Below, piece by piece: positions 39,621 through 48,900 of a DNA stretch of 64,000 bases; the first letter of the stretch is position 1, and each line of letters begins with the position of its first letter. The stretch is taken from contig KB906767.1 in NCBI GenBank assembly GCA_000381625.1, positions 6,626,629-6,690,628 of the forward strand. Reading direction: 5' to 3'. The position numbers and the translations under genes are program-made. This stretch comes from Bryobacterales bacterium KBS 96. GTDB lineage: Bacteria; Acidobacteriota; Terriglobia; Bryobacterales; Bryobacteraceae. The notes under the pieces were generated by a model that was not told the origin of the DNA, made no database searches, and saw only the letters and a program-made list of their open reading frames with translations.

Positions 39621-40397
39621 ATGCCGGAAGACGAGTACCCACATTACGTAGAGTTTCGCCATGTGTATAAGACCTTCGATCGGCCTGTGCTGAAGGACGT
39701 GAATTTTTTCGTAGATGCGGGCCAGACGCTCGCCATTATCGGGCGCAGCGGTGTTGGCAAATCCGTCAGCCTCGGCCACATCATGGGTTTTATGAAACCC
39801 GACAAGGGCCAGGTGATCGTCGCTTACCAGGACATTACCCAGATGTCCGAACAGGAACTGCGGCGCATCCGGAAAAAAGTGACCATGGTCTTTCAATCCG
39901 GCGCGCTCTTCGATTCGCTCACTGTGGGTGAGAACATCCTTTTTTCGCTTGAGCTTCGAGAAGATTACAACGAACAGAACAAAGAAGATGTCGTCAACGG
40001 CCTGTTGGAAATGGTCGATCTTGCGCACGTGAAGGACCTGTTCCCGGCCGATCTGTCGACCGGCTACAAGCGCGCAGTCGCAATCGCGCGCGCCTTAGCT
40101 GCGCAACCGGAGTGCATCTTGTACGACGAACCCACGACGATGGTCGACCCCATCATGTCGGACGACCTTAGCAATCTGATGCTGCGGCTGAAGCGCCAAT
40201 TGGCGTTGACGTCCATCGTTGTCACTCACGATCTGGATTTGATGCGCAAAGTTGCCGATACGGTTATGTTTCTTTATAAGAACGAAGCCATCTATTTCGG
40301 CCCGGTCAACGAGCTCGACAAATGCCAGCACCCTCACGTGAAGCAATTTCTGGCGATGGACCGGGTCGAGATATCCGGCAAGATCGAAGAAGAATAA
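39621..40397 (+). CDS. MlaF-type ABC transporter ATPase
   Basis: The 258-residue protein has Walker A GRSGVGKS (41-48), the Q-loop and a family-typical VFQSGALFDSLTVGENI (about 90-106), signature LSTGYKRAVAIARAL (about 146-160), Walker B CILYDEPTT (about 167) and H-loop VVTHDL. The QSGALFDSLTVxEN stretch is typical of the MlaF/Mkl/Ttg2A branch, which drives phospholipid or lipid transport between membranes. The signature is LSTG instead of LSGG, a Gly-to-Thr change at the third position. The permease (MlaE) and substrate-binding (MlaD) genes are not adjacent. Confidence 0.88.
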   Translation: MPEDEYPHYVEFRHVYKTFDRPVLKDVNFFVDAGQTLAIIGRSGVGKSVSLGHIMGFMKPDKGQVIVAYQDITQMSEQELRRIRKKVTMVFQSGALFDSLTVGENILFSLELREDYNEQNKEDVVNGLLEMVDLAHVKDLFPADLSTGYKRAVAIARALAAQPECILYDEPTTMVDPIMSDDLSNLMLRLKRQLALTSIVVTHDLDLMRKVADTVMFLYKNEAIYFGPVNELDKCQHPHVKQFLAMDRVEISGKIEEE

Positions 40398-40407
40398 GCG
40401 GTTCGCT

Positions 40408-41667
40408 TTACCGGTGACGGAAGAAATGGCGGAGGCGCAGCATCTGCCGCTGGAACCATCCTGACTGGGTCGGGGCAGGCGGGGCGTTCTCGCCTCCGGG
40501 AATTATCGCTTTAGTCAGAGTATTGTCCGGGGGTGGCTGGTACGGGTCACTCGACACGAGATGCACCAACGTTCCGTCGAAAACGTAGCGTTTTTTCCAA
40601 TAGTTACCGGTATCGTCCTGCAAAATGAGCGAGAAATAGCGGTTTTTTGCATCCGTTTTGGCCGGTTCAACCTCAATGGGGAAATAGCCGGTCAGATCTT
40701 TTGCGCGATAGGACGTCTCATAGCGGTGCCGCCGCCGGTTCCAGTAAAATACGCGAAACCGGTCGAACTCGAATGGCTGCGGATGCGACGAGGTTGTCCA
40801 GAGCCAGTTGTGCTTCACACCCTTCACATCGTCGACGACTGTTCCCAAATCGAAATAGGAAGTAATGCGCTGCCCTTCCGCGTATTGCATGACTTCCTCC
40901 GGGATAGCCATATATAAGTTGCGCGACAGCACCCAGCCAACCTGCTTGTTCTTCGTCCGGACAAGCGACCAGTCTTCGAGGATGACGGGCTTTTCATCCG
41001 TCACGGCGTCTTTCTTCTCGTCTGCTTTTCCGTTATTGTTGCTTCCGCCGCCGATGCCCCCCGCCGACAATTCCTGCCAGTTGGAAGGAGGCTTGGGCGC
41101 CGGTGGCATCGGCGGCCGAAAAGATTTCTGAGCTTTTGCGCGACGAGTCCGGCGCGGCGGCGGGGGCGGCGGTTTGGCGAGGGTGAAGGCCGAACCTGAC
41201 GGAGCCGTCATGGTCTTCGGCACTGCCCGGTGCGCCAGTACCTGCACGAGTCCGTTCGGCGGAATCTGAGCAAACGCGGGGGCATAACGCTCGGGCCCGA
41301 TATGCACGTTCAACGCATCGAATACTGTCGCGGAGCCTTGCGACGGCATCGACAGGCCTTCCTGCGCTTCGCGCCGGAGCTGTGCCATTTGATCTTTGCT
41401 GAGTAACTCCCGGGAATCGAGCCACCCCTGCGCTCCTTTGTCGGTGAGCACTTTTACGTACCGGCGCTTTGTATCGATTACCCGGAGGCGTTCGCCGTGT
41501 TTCAATACCGCGACCGTGCTGCTTCTCGTGCCGAGATTCGAGTGCAGATTGAGGCTGGCGGGAGCAACGTATGCTTCGCCCAAAACTCTGGGGGCGTCGG
41601 AGCCGCAGCTCGCAATAACAAGCAGAGCGCAAAGAGCGGCTGCCAGACGGGGCAACGATTGGGACAT
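40408..41667 (-). CDS. SH3-domain lipoprotein of unknown function
   Basis: The 419-residue protein starts with a lipoprotein signal (LAAALCALLVIASCGSD; lipobox Cys at about residue 21). A bacterial SH3-like domain follows (about 32-90; ASLNLHSNLGTRSSTVAVLK, GWLDSRELLS), and a second divergent SH3-like segment (about 115-150). A Pro-rich region (about 165-205; PPPPPPRRTRRAK), a Gly/Asn linker and a third segment (about 228-260; WSLVRTKNKQVGWVLSRNLY) complete the N-terminal half. The C-terminal half has no family I recognise. It is probably envelope-attached and may bind peptidoglycan. Confidence 0.75.
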   Translation of the reverse strand: MSQSLPRLAAALCALLVIASCGSDAPRVLGEAYVAPASLNLHSNLGTRSSTVAVLKHGERLRVIDTKRRYVKVLTDKGAQGWLDSRELLSKDQMAQLRREAQEGLSMPSQGSATVFDALNVHIGPERYAPAFAQIPPNGLVQVLAHRAVPKTMTAPSGSAFTLAKPPPPPPRRTRRAKAQKSFRPPMPPAPKPPSNWQELSAGGIGGGSNNNGKADEKKDAVTDEKPVILEDWSLVRTKNKQVGWVLSRNLYMAIPEEVMQYAEGQRITSYFDLGTVVDDVKGVKHNWLWTTSSHPQPFEFDRFRVFYWNRRRHRYETSYRAKDLTGYFPIEVEPAKTDAKNRYFSLILQDDTGNYWKKRYVFDGTLVHLVSSDPYQPPPDNTLTKAIIPGGENAPPAPTQSGWFQRQMLRLRHFFRHR

Positions 41668-41714
41668 TTCGTCGCTAGGATTCTTCCAAACTGTAGTCTA
41701 ACAATGGAGACGAA

Positions 41715-41888
41715 ATGGCAGACAAGTTGGACGATGAAGAAGTTCCGGAAGCCGCCGACGCGGAGTTCTATTGTGTTGAGTGCCGAAAGGAAGTTGGAAA
41801 GCCGCTGGTGTGTGGCGATTGCGGAGCGGTGATTTGCCGCGACTGCGGCAAGCCATTGGAGCGCGTCGATGAGTTGGGAATTGGCTAA
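41715..41888 (+). CDS. Small zinc-ribbon protein (57 residues)
   Basis: ATG 41715, with GGAG at 41706-41709 five bases ahead, opens a 57-codon frame ending TAA 41886-41888. The peptide starts MADKLDDEEVPEAADAEF and then has two Cys pairs close together, CVEC-x9-CGDC, and a third CRDC. These CxxC knuckles indicate one or two zinc sites. The acidic N-terminus and C-terminal helix-like tail suggest a small adaptor or nucleic-acid-binding protein. It lies in the divergent spacer beside the SH3 lipoprotein gene and just before the convergent ZIP transporter. No specific function can be given. Confidence 0.7.
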   Translation: MADKLDDEEVPEAADAEFYCVECRKEVGKPLVCGDCGAVICRDCGKPLERVDELGIG

Positions 41889-41905
41889 AGATACGCTTCT
41901 TCTCC

Positions 41906-42655
41906 TTACCGGCCCGGAAAACGGTGGTGCGCAAAGGCCGCGCATGCGACGGCGACAAGCGTCAGGAGAAAGGTAGACAGGACACCGCTTTTCTTCCTGC
42001 TGCCGTGTACTGTATGGAACCCGAGGAAGAGAAAACTTCCCGCAATCAGCGCCAGGATGCCGGTAACCCAAAAAACGCCGAAACGCAACGCTCCGGCGGC
42101 ATCGGCTTGCGGCTCAATCCATGCGCCTAACAATGTGAGGCACTCGACGCCCGCGCACGCGAGGAACGCGCGGCTGGTGCTTCGCATCGACTCGCGAACC
42201 AGCAGCCCCAACGCGATGCCTTCGGGAATCTTGTGAAGCGCGAGGCCGAGAGGTGCGGCAAGTCCCGCGATGCCTTGTCCCGATAGAAGCCGGATGCTCC
42301 AGCCGTCGAGCAGGCTATGAACGCCCGTCGCGATCAGCAGCGGAGCCGCGAAGCCGTGCAGTGGCGGGCCGCCGCAATGCCCATGGTCGTGCGTGTGCGA
42401 GCAACTCGGACAGATGGGATAGAGGAAATGATCGATGGACCACAGCACCAGGACGCCTAGCGTAAGGGCCAGAATTCCCGCAAGCCAGCCGGCTTGCTCC
42501 GCCATCTCCGGCAGCATCCAAAATAACGAGATTCCGAAGAGCAGTCCGCCGCCCGCTGCCGCGATGCGCGGGGGCAGCCCGCGAGTCCGGCCCAGAACGA
42601 CTCCGATCGCGATGCCACCAATGGCTATCGCTGTCAGTAGCAAAGCAACAAACAT
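41906..42655 (-). CDS. ZIP-family metal transporter
   Basis: The 249-residue protein has about eight hydrophobic helices. Helix 4 carries GVHSLLDGWSI and helix 5 the ZIP motif LALHKIPEGIALG, whose His and Glu bind the metal in transit. The variable cytoplasmic loop contains the metal-binding stretch CPSCSHTHDHGHCGG (about 80-94). ZIP proteins move zinc, iron or related divalent ions into the cytoplasm. It is convergent with the small zinc-ribbon gene. Confidence 0.88.
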   Translation of the reverse strand: MFVALLLTAIAIGGIAIGVVLGRTRGLPPRIAAAGGGLLFGISLFWMLPEMAEQAGWLAGILALTLGVLVLWSIDHFLYPICPSCSHTHDHGHCGGPPLHGFAAPLLIATGVHSLLDGWSIRLLSGQGIAGLAAPLGLALHKIPEGIALGLLVRESMRSTSRAFLACAGVECLTLLGAWIEPQADAAGALRFGVFWVTGILALIAGSFLFLGFHTVHGSRKKSGVLSTFLLTLVAVACAAFAHHRFPGR

Positions 42656-42775
42656 CTTTTTATCTAGTGTCGCAGGATAGTAAATTTCGTCCGGTGCATC
42701 GCCGAGGACTCGCCCCGGCGAGCCGGAATGCCAGCCTGCTTCAAAACTGGGGGACTTGCGCGCTGACGTTGCGCA

Positions 42776-43903
42776 CTATAGGTTTCCCCGCAGAGCCTGC
42801 TCGCGCTCGATTGCCTCGAAAAGCGCCTTGAAATTGCCCTTTCCAAAGCTTCGGCTGCCCTTTCGCTGGATGATTTCGTAAAAAAGCGTGGGGCGGTCCT
42901 CCACCGGCTTCGTGAAGATCTGCAGCATGTAGCCTTCGTCGTCGCGGTCCACCAGAATGCCGAGCTGAGCAAGCGTTTCCACCGGCTCGTCTATCGTGCC
43001 AACGCGCCCCGCCAACTCCGTGTAATACGTTGCGGGCACGCGTAGAAAATCGACGCCTTGGTCGTGCAACCTTGTCACCGTACCAATAATGTCGTCCGTG
43101 GCCATAGCGATATGCTGCACGCCGGGGCCGTCGTAGAACTCGAGATACTCCTCGATCTGCGATTTCCTTTTCCCCTCGGCCGGTTCGTTGATGGGAAATT
43201 TGATGCGGCCGTTCCCGTTGGACATCACTTTCGACATCAACGCGGAATACTCGGTGCTGATGTCTTTGTCGTCGAATGTCTGGTACAGGTCGAATCCCAT
43301 CACGTTGCGGTAGAACTCGACATACCTGTTCATATCGCCCAGCGCTACATTGCCGACCATGTGGTCGATATGCAGCAATCCCGCCGGACGGCTTACCCGA
43401 TCTCTCTTGTTCACGGGAACGTAACCTGGCAGGAACACACCGCGATACTGCCTGCGTTCGACGAAAGTATGAACAGTCTCTCCGTAGGTCGCAATCGACG
43501 CGAGCTTCACCTCGCCATCGTTATCCGAAATCCGGGTGGGCTCTTGCACGCTTTTCGCGCCGCGCTTTGTAGTCGCGCGCCAAGCCTCCTCCGCGTCGTC
43601 CACGGTTAACGCAATTGCTTTTACGCCGTCGCCGTGCCGTTGCACGTGCCGGCTAATAGGGTCCTCCGGATGAATCGCAGTGGAAACGACAAACCGGATC
43701 TGGCCTTGCTCGAGTAAATAGGCCGCCCGATCGCGCCGGCCGGTTTCCGGGCCGCTGTATGCTGTCAGCCGGAAGCCGAACGCCGAGCGGTAATAATGTG
43801 CAGCCTGTTTGGCATTGCCTACGTAAAATTCGACATGATCGGTTCCTTGGAGCGGCAGGAAATCCTTTGCGGATGCGTTTTCTCGCTCAGCGAGAATTTG
43901 CAT
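42776..43903 (-). CDS. hpd: 4-hydroxyphenylpyruvate dioxygenase
   Basis: ATG 43903 (MQILAERENASAKDF) is preferred over the longer frame, since AAAGGAG lies just ahead and the family-like sequence starts there; 375 residues. Two vicinal-oxygen-chelate halves are present: HVEFYVGNAKQAAHYY (first, about residues 22-38) and HIDHMVGNVALGDMNRYVEFY (second, about 175). The iron ligands are the second-half His (LHIDH), His in PGVQHIAMATDD (about 257) and Glu in LFYEIIQRKG (about 339). It converts 4-hydroxyphenylpyruvate to homogentisate. It follows a HisC-like aminotransferase by 23 bases, fitting tyrosine catabolism. No homogentisate dioxygenase gene is in the window. Confidence 0.95.
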   Translation of the reverse strand: MQILAERENASAKDFLPLQGTDHVEFYVGNAKQAAHYYRSAFGFRLTAYSGPETGRRDRAAYLLEQGQIRFVVSTAIHPEDPISRHVQRHGDGVKAIALTVDDAEEAWRATTKRGAKSVQEPTRISDNDGEVKLASIATYGETVHTFVERRQYRGVFLPGYVPVNKRDRVSRPAGLLHIDHMVGNVALGDMNRYVEFYRNVMGFDLYQTFDDKDISTEYSALMSKVMSNGNGRIKFPINEPAEGKRKSQIEEYLEFYDGPGVQHIAMATDDIIGTVTRLHDQGVDFLRVPATYYTELAGRVGTIDEPVETLAQLGILVDRDDEGYMLQIFTKPVEDRPTLFYEIIQRKGSRSFGKGNFKALFEAIEREQALRGNL

Positions 43904-43926
43904 GTTGGCTCTCCTTTCGATCTGAT

Positions 43927-45054
43927 CTACGTGCCGGCGGCGGCAAGCCGGTCTCGTAGTTCCGGCAGGCGCGCTGTCAGCTTGTCGATGCATTCAATAC
44001 AGAACTTGTTCTCTTCGATCGTGCCCACCGAGATACGCACGCATTGCGGCAGGCCAAAGCTCTCAAGAGGCCGGATGATAACGCCTTGTTCAAGCAATCC
44101 TTGCGTAAAAGCGCTAGCAATGGCGACGTCTGGGAAAACAACCATGATGAAATTGGCTTCCGAAGGAACCGTCTCGAAACCCCGCTCGCCGAGTTCGTGC
44201 CGCAGAAAGCGCAACCCGAGCGCGTTCGCTTCGAGCGATCGATGCACAAACGCTCTGTCGTCCAGCGCGGCGACTCCGGCGGCTTCCGCGAGCGCTCCAG
44301 GCTCAAACGGCAGCTTCACTTTCAGCAAATGCCCGATCAGGTTCTCGTGCGCGAAACCGTAGCCGATACGAACACCCGCCAATCCATATACTTTCGAGAA
44401 CGTGCGTAGCGTGATGACATTGTCGTACCGATAGGCCATCGAATCCGGATAAAGCGGATTGTCCTGCGCATATTCGAAGTACGCTTCGTCGAGGATGATC
44501 AGCACCCGCTCGGGCACGTGATGATAGAAAGACTCGAATTCCTTCCGCGTGAAAATCGTGCCGGTCGGGTTATTCGGATTTGCCAAATAGACGATTTTCG
44601 TGCGATCGGTCACCGCGGCGGCCATCGCTTCCAGATCGTAGCGCCAACTACGATAGGGCACAGTTTCATAGGCCACGCCGCGCGATTTCGCGAGCACCTG
44701 AAAACCGATGAACGCCGCCTCTGTGGTCAAAATCTCATCGTCGTCGCACAAGAACGCGCGGACGATATTGCCCATGATGCTGTCCGACCCGCTGCCGGCA
44801 ATTACGTTGTCGGTCTTAACCACGTAGCGTTCAGCCAAAGCTTCCCGCAACCGGAGCCCGCCCTGCGTGTAGGTGTGCAAGTCGCTGGTGTGTTTACGAA
44901 TAGCTGCGATTGCGCCGGGTGAGGAGCCGAGTGGATTCTCGTTCGACGCGAGCTTGACGACCCGCTGCAGGCCGTACAGGCGCCGGACTTCCTCGACGCT
45001 GCGCCCCGGCTCATACGGTCGCAGGCCTTCAATCGATGGCGGCGCCAGAGGCAT
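43927..45054 (-). CDS. HisC-like aminotransferase, probably aromatic
   Basis: The 375-residue fold-type I PLP enzyme has NENPLGSSPGAIAAI (about 38), ANPNNPTGTIFT (about 158), ILDEAYFEYA (about 186) and the PLP lysine in RTFSKVYGLAGVRIGY (about 218). By sequence it is in the histidinol-phosphate aminotransferase family. The window has a separate hisC inside the his operon, and this copy is directly upstream of hpd. An aromatic role (tyrosine or phenylalanine to the arylpyruvate used by Hpd) is the more likely one. That assignment is by context. Confidence 0.88.
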   Translation of the reverse strand: MPLAPPSIEGLRPYEPGRSVEEVRRLYGLQRVVKLASNENPLGSSPGAIAAIRKHTSDLHTYTQGGLRLREALAERYVVKTDNVIAGSGSDSIMGNIVRAFLCDDDEILTTEAAFIGFQVLAKSRGVAYETVPYRSWRYDLEAMAAAVTDRTKIVYLANPNNPTGTIFTRKEFESFYHHVPERVLIILDEAYFEYAQDNPLYPDSMAYRYDNVITLRTFSKVYGLAGVRIGYGFAHENLIGHLLKVKLPFEPGALAEAAGVAALDDRAFVHRSLEANALGLRFLRHELGERGFETVPSEANFIMVVFPDVAIASAFTQGLLEQGVIIRPLESFGLPQCVRISVGTIEENKFCIECIDKLTARLPELRDRLAAAGT

Positions 45055-45102
45055 AGCGGTTGCCTACATAATAGCACCACTGTGGCGTGGGTGCTGACTG
45101 TC

Positions 45103-45759
45103 CTAATTGACCTTACTCAGCCCTGCAACACGCATTTCGGTCCGGTCGATCAGCCGCGGCCAGACACCCGCGGGGTCCGTATCGAAAATGCTTTCCTCCT
45201 CTCCTGGAAGAACGCGCCATGCCCCCAGGTCGAGCTCGCGCTCGAGTTGTCCTGGCGCCCAACCGGTGTAGCCGACATAAACGCGCAGTGTTTTTGGCGT
45301 GGGTTTCGACGAAAGCGCCTTCTCAAGGCCGGCTTTTGTCGAGAGGAGGTAAACATCGCCGAACATCGGGATGCTGGCCTCCGGCTTCTTCCGGGACCGG
45401 CACAGTGCGAGGACATCGCGCAATTCCACCGGGCCTCCGAAATAGGCAACATCGTCGATTTTCCGGGCAGCTTTAATCTCTTCGAAGAGTTGTGAAATCG
45501 GCAGCTTAGTGGGCCGATTGATGACCAGGCCGACGGCGCCGTCGTCGTCATAATGAATGAGCAGAACCACGGTTCCGGCGAAGTTCGGATCTTGCGATTC
45601 GCGCGGCGCGATCAGGAATTTTCCGCGCGCCAAGTCGTCCGAATCAGCCTGTATGCCGCGTAAAATCGACTGTGCGAACACGCTGCCGCCCAAAGCCAGC
45701 ACGGAGACGATGATGGCGATGGCGCGAACCCAACGAGAGTCCGTCGTCTTCATACCCAT
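45103..45759 (-). CDS. YqgE/AlgH-family protein with signal peptide
   Basis: I take ATG 45759 (MGMKTTDSRWV); the frame opens earlier, at 45843. The 218-residue protein has a hydrophobic export signal (AIAIIVSVLALGGSVFAQ, about 13-30). The YqgE body follows: LARGKFLIAPRESQDPNF, VVLLIHYDDDGAVGLVINRP, YFGGPVELRDVLAL and VYVGYTGWAPGQLERELDLGAW. The usual family is cytoplasmic and lacks a signal, so an exported form is notable. Function is not known. It is divergent from smc. Confidence 0.85.
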   Translation of the reverse strand: MGMKTTDSRWVRAIAIIVSVLALGGSVFAQSILRGIQADSDDLARGKFLIAPRESQDPNFAGTVVLLIHYDDDGAVGLVINRPTKLPISQLFEEIKAARKIDDVAYFGGPVELRDVLALCRSRKKPEASIPMFGDVYLLSTKAGLEKALSSKPTPKTLRVYVGYTGWAPGQLERELDLGAWRVLPGEEESIFDTDPAGVWPRLIDRTEMRVAGLSKVN

Positions 45760-45961
45760 GATTCTCGATCTTTTAGGCGCGCGAGGCGAGTGAATTACGT
45801 TTTCATGTGCCGATTCGACGCTTTGGAGATGGCGCCACAACATCTGGTATTAGTTGGAAGGGAGCACGCTAATATAAGGGGTGCGGTGCTTTACTTTGGG
45901 TCTTCATCCGGTTAGGATGGAAACACCCCCGAGAAATAATAATGAGAAGGGGTCCATCCAT

Positions 45962-48900
45962 TTGCTGAAGCTCAAGCGGGTCGAGATTCACGGATTCAAG
46001 TCCTTCTACGACCGGACGGAGATGAAGTTCAACGGGCAGGGTATTGCCGCTATTGTTGGACCGAATGGTTGTGGCAAGTCGAACCTGAGCGACGCTATCA
46101 ATTGGGTTCTCGGCGAACAATCCGCCAAGAGCCTGCGCGGCGCCCGTATGGAAGACGTGATCTTCGCCGGCACGCGCGAGCGTAAGCCACTCGGCATGGC
46201 TTCGGTCACCATGACCCTCGTCGCCGATGAACTGCGTTTCGTGCCGCAGATCCCGGCGTCCGTCGAGCCCGAACACAGCGAAAACGCCGTCGCGGTAGAA
46301 CCCGAAGCCCACAGCATTGCCGACGCCGCTACCACGAACGGATTCAATGGCGATGCTTACGCCGCACACCAGAACGGAAACGCGCGCTCCCCGATTAAGA
46401 CGGACGCAGAAAGGACGGCCGAGCGGCGCGGTGAAATCACCATTACACGCCGTCTGTACCGGTCGGGGGAGAGCGAATACCTTATCAACGGAAAACTCGC
46501 CCGGCTTCGTGATATCCAGGATCTCTTTCTCGGCACGGGTCTCGGACCGGAAAGCTACGCGATCATCGAACAGGGCCGCATTGGCCAGATTCTCAGTAAC
46601 AGGCCGCAGGACCGCCGGGCGGTGATTGAAGAAGCTGCCGGCATCACCAAGTTCAAAACGCGTAAGCGTCTTGCCGAAGCCAAACTCGAAGGCGCGAAGC
46701 AGAATCTCGCGCGCGTCTTCGACATTCTCGAAGAAGTGACGCGCCAGGTGAATTCCCTTAAGCGTCAGGCCGCCAAGACGAAGCGCTACGGAGAGCTGAA
46801 AGCGGAAATGATCGGCTATCTCCGTCAAGTGCTCGCGGCGAAGTTCCAGGTAATCGAACGGGAAACAGCGAAAGCCGCAATCGAGCTGAATTTCGCCGGC
46901 TCCGAATTGCAGGAACTACAGACAAGGATTGCACTGAAGGAAGAGGAACAGACGAAAGTCCTCGAGATCTCCTATGCGATCGATAAAGAGCTGACCGACG
47001 CTAGAAAGCGGCTCGCGGATCTGCAGCTTGAGGCCGAACGCGCGCGAGGACGATTCGAATATCAACTGAAGCAAGTCGGCCAGATCGATCAGCGCCTCTC
47101 GACTAGCGAGGCAGAGGCCGCCGACCTCGGACGCCAGCAGATCGAAAATACCGATGAACTGAAGCAGCATACGGTCGACCTGCAGTCGCTCGACGAAGAA
47201 CGCGCCGCCGCACGGGAAGCACTGGAGGCCAAATCGGCCGAACGGCAACAGGCGCAGAACCAGCTCAACGAACGAGAACGCACACAGGAAGCCTCGCGGC
47301 AGCAATTGCTGCGGCTGCTTAACGAGGCTTCATCGCTCAAGAATCGGGTTGCGCAGATCGACGCGCAGCTTGCCGCGCTTGATCGTGAAACCGCCCGTGC
47401 CGAAGGCGAGCAGCAGCAAGCGGAATCCGATCTCTCCCGCATCGAGCAGATCAAAGCCAATACGAGTGAACAACTGGCGGCGCGCCAGACGGAACTCAAT
47501 CTTGTTAGCGAAGAGCGCCGTTCCATCGAATCGGCGCTGCAAGCGAAGCGTGCGAGCTTGAATGAAAGCCGGCAGACGCTGGACCGCGTGCGGTCTGAGC
47601 ACTCTCGCGTGAAAGCGCGCAAGGACTCGTTGGAAGAGGTCATCTCGCATCGCAGTTACAGCACCGAAACTGTCAAACGTCTGTTCACCGCGATCGCCAG
47701 GAATCAGGCGAACGACCTGAGACCGGTCGGCGTGTTGGCCGATTTCCTCGAAGTCGATTCGCAATATGAAAAGGCGACCGAAGAGTTTCTGCATGAAGAA
47801 CTCGAATATGTTGTCGTGCACGACTGGCAGGATGCCGAGCGCGGCATGGATCTGCTTCGTAGCGGGATCGACGGGCGCGCGACCTTCTTGGTCGAAAGTT
47901 TGGAAACCGTGCCTGCGCCGGCCGGGGCCGGCTCCGAGCCATCGGCGGAAAACGGAATCGTCACGCGTCTTCGCGACATCTTGCATTTCACGAATGGATT
48001 GACGCACGCTCCGTTCGATCTGGTTCCGCGGGTCGCCAGGTGTTACGTGACGGAGGACCGCGCTTCCGCACAGCGCCTTGCCACTGAATATCCGGATTGC
48101 TGGTTCTTAACGCAGGATGGCATCAGTTATCACGGCCACGCCGTCAGTGGCGGAAAGAAAACCGGCGCCGGACCTCTGGCGCTGAAGCGCGAATTGCGCG
48201 AAGTCTCGCAGATCGAGCGGGCCAAGCAGCAGGAACTGACGACTACACAGGCGCAACTCGTCGCGCTCGAACGTGAGATCGCCGAGCTAACCGAGCAACT
48301 GGAGTATCTGCGCCAGCGGCAGCAAACGCAGGAGAAAGATGTCCTGGCGCTCGATCACGAAAGCCGTAAACTAGCCGAAGAATTTCAGCGAGTCAACCAG
48401 CGCCTCTCCGCCGCCCGCTTGGAACTAGATCGCATTGCTCGTGATCGTGTGCGGCACGATGAGGCTCTGGCGCAAACACGGGAGCAGTTGGAGCAGAAAG
48501 AGGCTGCTCGCATCGAGCAGGAACAGGTGCTCGAATCGGCTCGCGACGAATTGCACGATCTTCAGGCCGCCATGGCTCGCGTTGGCGAAGAGCATTCCAC
48601 GCTTCGCGCGAATCTCGCCAGCTTTGAGGAGCGTCACCGTTCGCTGTCGTCGAACAAGGCTCGTCTCGAAAGCCGACTGCGCGAGATCGAGGGCCGCATT
48701 GAGAATCTCGGCGCCGAGCGCCAACGCCTCACGGCCGAGCGGGCGCAATTTCTTGCCAGCAACGAAGAACTTGCGGCGCAGAGCGGTGACTTTCAACAGA
48801 CAATCGCAGCACTCGATTCCGCTGTTCGCGAGTTTGCTTTGCGCGAAACGGAAGCGCGGAACCAGTTGGGCGCGTCGGAAGAAGAACTAAAGGCGCTGCG

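Noticed and set aside
45869..46828. 319-codon minus-strand ORF opposite smc
   Set aside because: Antisense shadow of the SMC head; the smc frame has all motifs.
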